This document shows, in pieces, positions 56,301 through 64,000 of a DNA stretch of 64,000 nt (within the stretch, counting starts at the first letter, position 1; each line of letters begins with the position of its first letter). Under the pieces are notes generated by a model, which saw only the letters and a program-made list of their open reading frames with translations, searched no databases and was not told where the DNA came from. Made by a program: the position numbers and the translations under genes. The DNA lies in contig CM069436.1 in NCBI GenBank assembly GCA_035610365.1, positions 87,049,912 through 87,113,911 of the forward strand, in the 5' to 3' direction. This DNA comes from Aquatica leii. Taxonomy: Eukaryota; Arthropoda; Insecta; Coleoptera; Lampyridae.

Positions 56301-58309
56301 CTTATACTAGTTAAGCATTATTTGGTTATGGGTTTTATTCATTTTTATCAATTGAATTGTTATTTATCATTTAGAAATAACAAATGTATTTTTGCCAGTT
56401 AAAATAATTTAATTAACGATTGATTTTTTATTCATAAATTGAGATCAATCAAATACCAATTACTTTTTTAATCATCACTTAGAATTTCAAATTAACCATT
56501 TCTTACTTTATTAATGAGAATTAATGCCGATCGACTAGGACAGTTATCAGATCATTTCCGTTCGAAGCAAACGTTCTTCAATGTAGATAAAAATATAAAA
56601 AATACTTTTAGTAGTTACATGACAATTCCATTAATAATCGTTTATTTAATCCACCCCTAAAACTTTTAAACTGAAAAGACTCCAAATATTCGTTAGTTAT
56701 TTTTTTTCAAAGTTCATCAAACTTTTCACATTATTAAGATAACAAAAACCTAAATAAAAAACAAAATGCATCAATTGTAAAACTAATAAAAAAACTAAGT
56801 TTCCCCATTTTGCAATAAAACAGTTTTGGAAAATGCATAAATTTCGTTAATAAAAAACTCGGAAAAACCAACCGTTTTAATCAGAAGCAATAAAAACCAA
56901 TTTAAAAAAACGAAAAACGTAGAAACGAGAGGTGTTAATAAACAATTCAATTAAATTTGTGCCAGGTTTATACACCCGCGCAATTTACCTACATTTTCGT
57001 CCTTACGTAAACTGCCTATCCAAGGTAATTTACCAGTGTCGACAACTATTTTCCTTGAGTATGATGATGTAGAAGCAAAGTAGCAATTTGCAACTTCTAA
57101 AGTTTCCAACTTCTCCCCATCGCACAGATGTTACTACCGCATTTTACTTATTCTTAAAAACGTAATAAGATAAAAAAATTGATCACTTAACAAATGCCCG
57201 ATAGAGGCGAAATCTCAAAATTTGTAGACATGTAGATATAGTAAATTATCAAAACGGATGTAATCAACTATGGCACACAAATTACCTTAATTAAATAAAC
57301 TGTAGAGGCATTTCAACGTTGGCGTGACCCAACTTGTATTATGACTGAAAGTAAATGCGTTTATGCTGATTGGAATACTTTTCGAAAACTTCTATATGCT
57401 AATTGGTATTAATGCGGAGTATTCCCTCGAGAAATTCCAGTATGAGTCGAAATTAGTTGCTGGAATAAACCATACAACACAAAAACCGAAAAAATTATTT
57501 AAAAAAAAAACTTTTTTATAAGTCACGCCAGAAAATAAATTAAGTAGATAATGTTGTTGCGAGATGTTGAAACTTTTGCCCTAAATAAATGACAGAGGTT
57601 CGTAGAAAAACAAGTAAAATTGTATAAATCACAGAAAAACTCTAGAAAAATGGGAAGAATTCCATTTAGCGATCACGCTTTATATAATAAAATACAATGC
57701 GAAATAAAAAGTGCTTTTACGGTAAAAGCTACAGTCAATAAATAAAACTAAAACGTGGTTTAATTGTTATAAAAATTATATCTTCGAAAAAAAAGTGCAT
57801 ATGAGGATGACATGTGAATTGTGTTTAATTAGAAAACTAAATTTGCAAATGCGTATTTGCATACGAATCGTTGTTTGAATATTAAATGAAAAAACATAAA
57901 GATCAAAGACGGGAAACCTAATCACCGACCACAAAGACTTATGATGCGTCACTTTCAGATTCTAACATTTATCATCCATTGTTTTCGTCTAAAGATGTGA
58001 ATAATCAATAATAACATTGGTTTCGTTTTCAGTAGCATAAATCACAACAAGAATTGTTTTTCAGTTTTTATTATGTATAAAAATTATTGTAATATTTTTC
58101 GGTATTAGCAACAAAACAGATTTTTGTGGTTTATAAAGTTAATTTAAACAAGGATTGGCATAACCACATCCATATTGAACAGATATGTGCAACTACAATC
58201 AGTTACAAATACACAATATTCCAATTTAATTAAATCATTTCCTAGGACATGTGTATTAATTAAACAAGAGATGAGGTACAATAGAATAACGAAACTTCTT
58301 CTTTCCACG
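56301..58309. other. AT-rich intergenic DNA
   Basis: No gene or repeat recognised. Frames are short. Around 57300-57480 a slightly less AT-rich stretch is unassigned. Confidence 0.5.
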
Positions 58310-59320
58310 ATAATTTTTCCAAGCTCGTTCCCTTGGTTGTGGTTTCGTTAGATACTAGGTAAAGACAAATCTCGTAGATGGCGAAACATTCGGCTAGTAC
58401 GTATTTATTTGAGGCTTTATAAACTTTTCAGCTAATTGAGCCATGATAAATACCGTAGCCTTGACGACGATGACAGCGTCACTACTAAGTACTAAGACAA
58501 ATGAGGTCTGGCTTGCGTAATCGACCGTTGGTGTCTCTTAAGCAGGGTTCGATTTCGGTTGTAAACCGATTCGCATCGACAAGTCTTCATGACATGCTCG
58601 TTCCTGTTTAGCCGGTCGTTCTGAAGAAGAGAGTACCATTGTAGAATGTGAGATAACGTTTTCCTTTGGGCACATCCGGCATGTCAAAGTGTAGGGATCC
58701 GAGAGGTATGTAGTCCATCGGAGCAAACCAATTTATTAAATCTAAGGTGGAGTGCCTTAATGTAATCTGACTAGGACCAATTTGAGAGAGTTGGTTGATC
58801 CAGGCGCCACTATGGGTGCGAAAACGTCCCTGGATCAAACCAGTCCCTGTCCTTAAAGTTTGTAAATCTTCGATCCAATGACCTTCTCCATAAAATTTTA
58901 AATAATTGCATGATTGACAATAACCAACGCTAGTAAGCAGTCGGATTCGTAGAGATCATTGATACATCAAAACAAAATACCTGGTACATTTTTCCGAAAG
59001 TTAAAGATCCGACGTCCAGAATTTTTTATTGAGGCTCCAAGGTCAGGATCAGGAAATGTAGAAAGTTTTTGGTTAAGGATTTAATACGAAAATCGTTTTT
59101 TTAAAGATTTAGGGTCGTTCGCGGAATGTTAGGCGTAAAAAAACAGTTTAAGAATAAAAAGTCCAATTTTTGATACGGTTTAAGTGAAGCTCGACCGAGA
59201 TTCGACAGCCGGGTTATGAAATCCTCTGCAAAAAACTTAAAGAAACCATCTTGATTAAAAAAGAAACCAAGGTATAGAAAATATTGGGAGGGAACTTGCA
59301 AAGAAATAGCCGTATCTTAA
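58310..59320 (-). pseudogene. R2-clade LINE, C-terminal part
   Basis: R2-type LINEs end with a CCHC zinc knuckle and a restriction-like endonuclease that nicks the target. On the minus strand the order is LGRASLKPYQKLDFLFLNCF (about 59195-59136; R2s have LxRAPLKPxQRL), then YIKALHLRFNKL (about 58765-58730), CRMCPKE and in a shifted frame SHILQ (58685-58640, the CCHC knuckle with the last Cys lost), then NRFTTEIEPCL and GRLRKPDLICLST (about 58560-58500, the PD of the nuclease), and AVIVVKATV (about 58470-58440, the following D/K strand, Asp lost). Frames shift repeatedly. The RT palm is absent. Confidence 0.7.
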
Positions 59321-59569
59321 ATGGTAAAAAAAAACCTTTTAATTATTTAGACATGTAGACCAGCGTAGAGACGTGTAAACCCTTTAACAACAGCCGGCTT
59401 CAATAGAGCTTATCTTAGTTATTAGTTTTCATCGCCAAAAGGACGGGGTAATTGAATTTCGATATTGATTAATAACTAGGTTAATAGTTTTGGAGCAAAA
59501 CTAGAATCTACGCAACGCTTTAACAATGCTTTCGTGTGAAATCATGTCTTCCAACTTAAGGAGATTTAG

Positions 59570-59990
59570 AGGAACCAAAGCGTAAGAAGCCACCCTGAAG
59601 TTTTCGTAGTTTATTTCCGTTTCCCGCTTCCCAAACGCCACCTGTCTTTGTTATTCCAATCTCCTTCGTGCAATCCTCTTTCTTCCATTTCCCTACTTAT
59701 GTTGTTAATCCATTTCCTTCGTGTTCTTCCAATTTTATTTCTTTGTACTGGAGTCCAGTTTTATACTTTTATCGGTATTCTTTCGCCCATCATTTGGCAG
59801 TAGTGCTCGCACCACTTTAGCTGCTTTTCGTATATATTATCTACAATAGTATTTGTAGCTGACATTGCCTGCCTATTTTCTTCATTATACTTCTATCGTC
59901 TCTCACATCTTTACAAATTTCAGCTCCTAGATAATCGTAATATTTCGCATTTTTATCTTTCCACTTTCTAGCTCAATATCTTGCACAGAC
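59570..59990 (-). pseudogene. LINE C-terminal fragment
   Basis: Minus-strand frames read DYLGAEICKDVRDDRSIMKK (about 59922-59863), then QLKWCEHYCQMMGERIP and NWTPVQRNKIGRTRRKWINN, and finally GDWNNKDRWRLGSGKRK. The WNxKxRWR ending is typical of LINEs with AP-type endonuclease in insects. It could be from the same family as the LINE at 30880-33700. The RT palm is not included. Confidence 0.6.
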
Positions 59991-59999
59991 AATATATTC

Positions 60000-62900
60000 A
60001 CATTAAGCAAGTTACCTCGGCAATTAAGTTCTTCGGCCATATGAAGAAGGTCGACTTCAGTCCTTTAGTTTGGTTTCTTAGCTTCATTAGCCATAAGGTT
60101 ATTGAAAACGTCAAGATGTGTTGTCATAAAAGAGCCATAGTTACTCTCGCCGTTTACCCGCGCTTGGTTGAATATCTTCACGTTGACATTCAGAGAACTG
60201 GACAGAAATATGTTTTCTTTAAATTTATTTAACATCAATTTTTGTTTGTTTGTTTGTTAGACAAGAACCGCTACTGAACTAAACTTATGTTGTAATAATT
60301 CGTTCAGCGGCAGATACTAGATCTTCCTTTCAAAACTTTATAGTGCGACTGCATTAATATAAAAGGTGAACGTTTAGAAGCTGTTTTTTCATCATTTTCC
60401 ATTGTTATTGCGTGCACTACAATTCGAAAACTAGATTATCGTGACCATAAAATAAATTAAATATGATTTTTTTTGAGACGTAACAAATATTCAGTGCTGT
60501 TAAAAATGAAAAAGCTATAGAGTACGCGACTGAAAATCGGAATGAGAAAAAAGGTTACAACAAAATAATTAAACCATCTTTGTAACGAACGTCAATAGCT
60601 TTCCTGGTAAATAAGGCTTAGGTCAATACTAGTGCGGTGTATTTAACTGTAAACCTGCGCTGTAGAAATAGCTTCCCACCGAGATGAATGGCAAAACGTA
60701 ACAGGACAATGTAACCGTCCTTTGAGGTTGTGCGCGTACTTTCGTGAAAGACCCGGTGTTTGAATTAAAGTTATTCATTTCATGTATTTTGGAATCGTTT
60801 TATTGATTTCAAATTGATATAAGGAAGTTATTTTACGTTTTTAAATTCAAGTTTCTCAATCAAAGTTGTGGATAAAATTTTGTATTCATTTATTTAAAAA
60901 TTATTACGTTGTTTAAACAACCGTATTCTGCGTTTGTGTCGATTTGGCATTTTCATTGTTCGGTCAAAATTCCAGTTGTAATTTATGTTTCCCTTCTGAG
61001 ATATAATTGTAATTAAATATATTCTAGCAGATTGTTAATTTTAAGTTTGTTTAAAAGTTCTTTGTTTTAAGTACATTCTCAGTACAGACCTACTCAATTC
61101 TCTTTGTGTTAGTTTTATCATATTAGATTTAAAATTGAATCACGCGGTTCATTTTTATATTTTATTGGACAGTTTTTATGATTTAGATCCCTACAAGTAA
61201 TCTTTATGACAGTAATGAAATACAATAAATTGTCAATTTGACAGTTCACACAGAATCAAAAGTCGTTTACCAACACTACTTTTGTGACGTAATTAAATCT
61301 GTTTGCATCCTCTTTGCACTTCTTGGTAGTATGGTTTTCTTTAGCGATGTTTTCGAACAGAGCCTTTAGAAAAGAGTAGTCGATAAAGTTAATATATATA
61401 AGTGATTTTGGTGAAGGGAAGCAGTTAGTCAGTTACTTGGTTGACAGTCGTTCCCTCTTTAGATGAAGAATTACCGCGGAAATCATTAACAATAAAACAG
61501 TGAATAAAGTTCATTCAGGTGTATTTCGTAAAGCAATTACGGCTTATTGAATTTCACTGGATACCGGTTTGGTTTCGTATTAATGTATCGTAGGTTTGTG
61601 CGTAGTTTGTGTTTCGCAATCCAATTTTCGCCTTGGTGATGGTTTATTGAAAATCTTACGACGGTAAATTTTTCAAATGGTTGTGGACGACGTTCCAGAC
61701 GATGTCAAGTGGCCTAAAGCTAACTAGGAGTTCGCCTAAGAACAAACTATCCAGGTATTTATTGATTATCGATTAAGTTATTTATTCGTGAGTTCAGTGA
61801 TTGAAAAGCTTTGAAATTAATTCTTTAATATTAAATTCATTGATATTTATTAAATATTTCAATGATTCAAACTCTTTCTGGTATTCATGTGTGCTAATTT
61901 TAATTTTAATTAATACTATTATCAAACGACAAAAGTAAAAGACGTAATGTAACCAACGTCTAAAGTGTTTTATCGACATTAAGTAAAAGCAAGAAAGAAA
62001 TATAATCTTATATTTGCGTACCATAGTTTTAAGACTGTCAAGTTTGTTTTATACAATTACGGAATTCATTTGATTTTGTTATGTATCTTATTTTTTTTAT
62101 GCGTACACGGCCGTGAATTATTTTTTTTCTTTAAAATGGTAATTTAGTTTTCTTTATTTCTTATTATTTTCATTTTGTTTCAGTGTAATCCTGTTATTCT
62201 TATACAGTTTTGTTTTAATTTAAAATTTTATTTGCGTCAAATTGACTTAAAGTTTTAATGTAATTTCCGGTTTTATTGCTTGTCTAACTTCATTTCAATT
62301 ATGTAATAAATGTTAAATTGTTAAATGTTACAAAGCTTTTATTCGGTCGGCCTTCGAGTATGTGAATTTTAGATTATTACAGATTTTTTGTGTGGTACAC
62401 TGTTAAGGTAAGTCTCATTTGGGTGTAGCCATTTGAAGCGGACTCGTGGTTGGCAAGGGCCTCTAGTCCATTGAGCTTTACACCTTCCTGGCGCCCTTTT
62501 TGACTTTTCATTGTGTTCTTCTGTTGTTTTCCAAAACGATCACAGAATTTGGAATATAACCCACCCCGTCTTCACTGAGCACCGGCAAAACTTCGTTTAT
62601 GTTATTGTATTTCAGGCAAATGTCATTGTTTCAACCTTTGCACGTAACAAGGAAAAAATATGAGAAAAACCGTTAAAATAACAGCAGTCAGTCATAAATA
62701 TTTCATTTAAAAAACCTTTGGTTTGTAATTCAATACTGCTTTTATCCCAGTTTATATTGTTTATATTAGCGCTATTAAAATTATTATTTGTTTTCACCGA
62801 CTCCAGCGAGAAACATTCTTTTCGTGGAACGTATTGTTTGTAATGCTTTGAATTGTATCCTTGTTTAGTTCACTTTGTTACTTAGGTATCCTTGAAATGT

Positions 62901-63301
62901 ATCAATTAATTTTGTGTTAAAAAATTGATTCCGAATTATTGTTTTTGTTGCGTTATTTCATTTAAATTTCTTTTCATTTTAACTTTATTTAAACCAAGTA
63001 ATTACTGTCATATTTTTTTGTTTTTGTGTGTTTTGTTTGTCTAGTTCAATTAATTTATAATCTTGCTTTATATTTTGTTTTATTTTAATTTGATAAATGT
63101 TATATTTTATTTTTAAATTATAACAAAACCGTTATTCAAACAACCTAATCGGTTTAGTGTAACTTAAAAATCAGATTTTCGTAGTAGTTAATCCACTCTA
63201 AAAATGTAAATTCTATTTGGAGTGTGTTCACCATGACAGCAGGCTTTTGGTTGATAGGGTCCAAAAGCCCATTTAAGCTAGAAATCTTCCTGACTTGAAT
63301 T
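60000..63301. other. AT-rich intergenic DNA with one promoter-like cluster
   Basis: No gene recognised. TATATATAAG at 61393-61402 is followed about 28-36 bases later by GCAGTTAG and TCAGTT (61421-61434), an arthropod initiator-like arrangement, and then AATAAA at about 61492 and 61503. This could be an LTR promoter and polyA region, but I found no LTR ends. A (TTTG)4 run lies at 60241-60258. Confidence 0.4.
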
Positions 63302-64000
63302 TTGCATTTCAGGCTTAGCCTTGATGAGCTATTAGAAGCTATAGAGAAAAATGAAGATGATGCTAACGTGGAAATTGTGGCAATTTCACCTGAAGACGAA
63401 AATAAAACCAAACAGAACAATAGCGATGATGAGCACAAAACAAATTTAAATCATTTGGGACCGAATGTGCTAAGAACAGAATGTATATTGCAAATAGTAG
63501 ACCAAGATAAATTATACTTTAGTAAATGATTCAAATGACAACCTTGTACTATCAAAATCTCCATGACTTAAACCGTTCGCATCAAAATCATCGGAATCAA
63601 ACTCAGAACCAGTGTCAAGACCAACCCCATCAAAACCATCAAAATCGATTCTTACGAATCTGAAATGGGCGAAGCCAAGACCCAAATATAACATTAGCTG
63701 TATTCCATTGCCCCCCTCTAAAGAAACGAACTAGTGTTTTCTTTGTTTTTCACTGAAAACTTTTGCAAAGCTATAGTCGAACAAACGAACATATATTCGC
63801 CACAAAAAAAACCCATCACATAAATTGAACTCTCAATCAATTATATGTATTCTTTAGAAGACTTTTACTATCAGGATACGCCAAACACCCAAATAAAACA
63901 AAAATAATAAAATATAATATTAGTATGACCACGGTAAACTTTCTAACACTACGAAGTATGCTACCAATAACTTCAAAGCCCTAAAGTGTTGCAATGTTAA
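63302..64000 (+). pseudogene. piggyBac-like transposase, N-terminal part, runs off window
   Basis: Cut-and-paste transposase acting at TTAA sites. A possible 3' splice site (TTTTGCATTTCAG, ending at 63313) precedes LSLDELLEAIEKNEDDANVE, an acidic start like that of many insect piggyBac relatives. SDDE and LNHLGPNVLRTE follow (63436-63480). In shifted frames come NLKWAKPRPKYNISC (about 63656), LPPSKET, then KNPSHKLNS (about 63808) and GYAKHPNK (about 63876), in the order of the family. Several frameshifts separate them. The catalytic Asp residues would lie beyond 64000. Confidence 0.55.

Noticed and set aside
58538..58614. Possible tRNA near GGGTTCGATTTC
   Set aside because: No acceptor, D or anticodon stems can be formed around it; it lies inside the R2-clade coding remnant.
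63512..63694. Minus-strand frame with FDSDDFDANG-like repeats
   Set aside because: Antisense of the piggyBac-like frame; the Asp/Gly pattern comes from ATC-rich codons on the other strand.

Overview
The window reads as AT-rich, repeat-dominated nuclear DNA from an arthropod, most likely an insect. No intact gene, ribosomal RNA, tRNA or CRISPR array is recognisable on either strand. Every sequence I can assign to a protein family comes from a transposable element (TE) or a transposase-like family, and all are broken. They are Penelope-like elements (PLEs) with a GIY-YIG nuclease, jockey-type, R2-clade and other LINEs, Ty3/gypsy LTR elements, a piggyBac-like transposase and one transposase-like family of uncertain name. 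The beetle-like flavour is an impression, not a proof.

Layout. 0-9 kb: a diverged direct repeat pair (F), jockey debris, a solo LTR of a family called LTR-B here, and a 319-bp tandem satellite ending beside a LINE tail. 9-13 kb: PLE-A copy 1, then PLE-C, a short PLE between inverted terminal repeats with a 13-bp target-site duplication (TSD), then a probable LTR-B. 13-21 kb: mostly bare AT-rich DNA with one jockey LINE. 21.5-27.7 kb: a tandem repeat array (E) into which an almost full-length PLE-B inserted with an 11-bp TSD. 30-36 kb: PLE-A copy 2, one LINE split by LTR-B and truncated PLE-B, then a deleted CsRn1-type gypsy element next to an LTR-B solo LTR. 38-43 kb: a second deleted gypsy element whose 3' LTR is split by a 1219-bp LTR-B solo LTR. 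44-51 kb: a foldback MITE and a candidate DNA transposon carrying a 590-bp palindromic mini-PLE-B with a 13-bp TSD. 51-56 kb: a decayed transposase-like gene and a 3.3-kb LTR-B element with two LTRs. 58-60 kb: R2-clade and other LINE debris. 63-64 kb: the start of a piggyBac-like transposase running off the window.

The strongest theme is the PLEs. Three separate families carry hammerhead-ribozyme-like cores in their terminal repeats, and for two of them the repeats are inverted. The precise TSDs and nesting allow a relative insertion order to be read directly. Coordinates of degenerate elements are estimates by eye; no alignment, profile search or folding was run.
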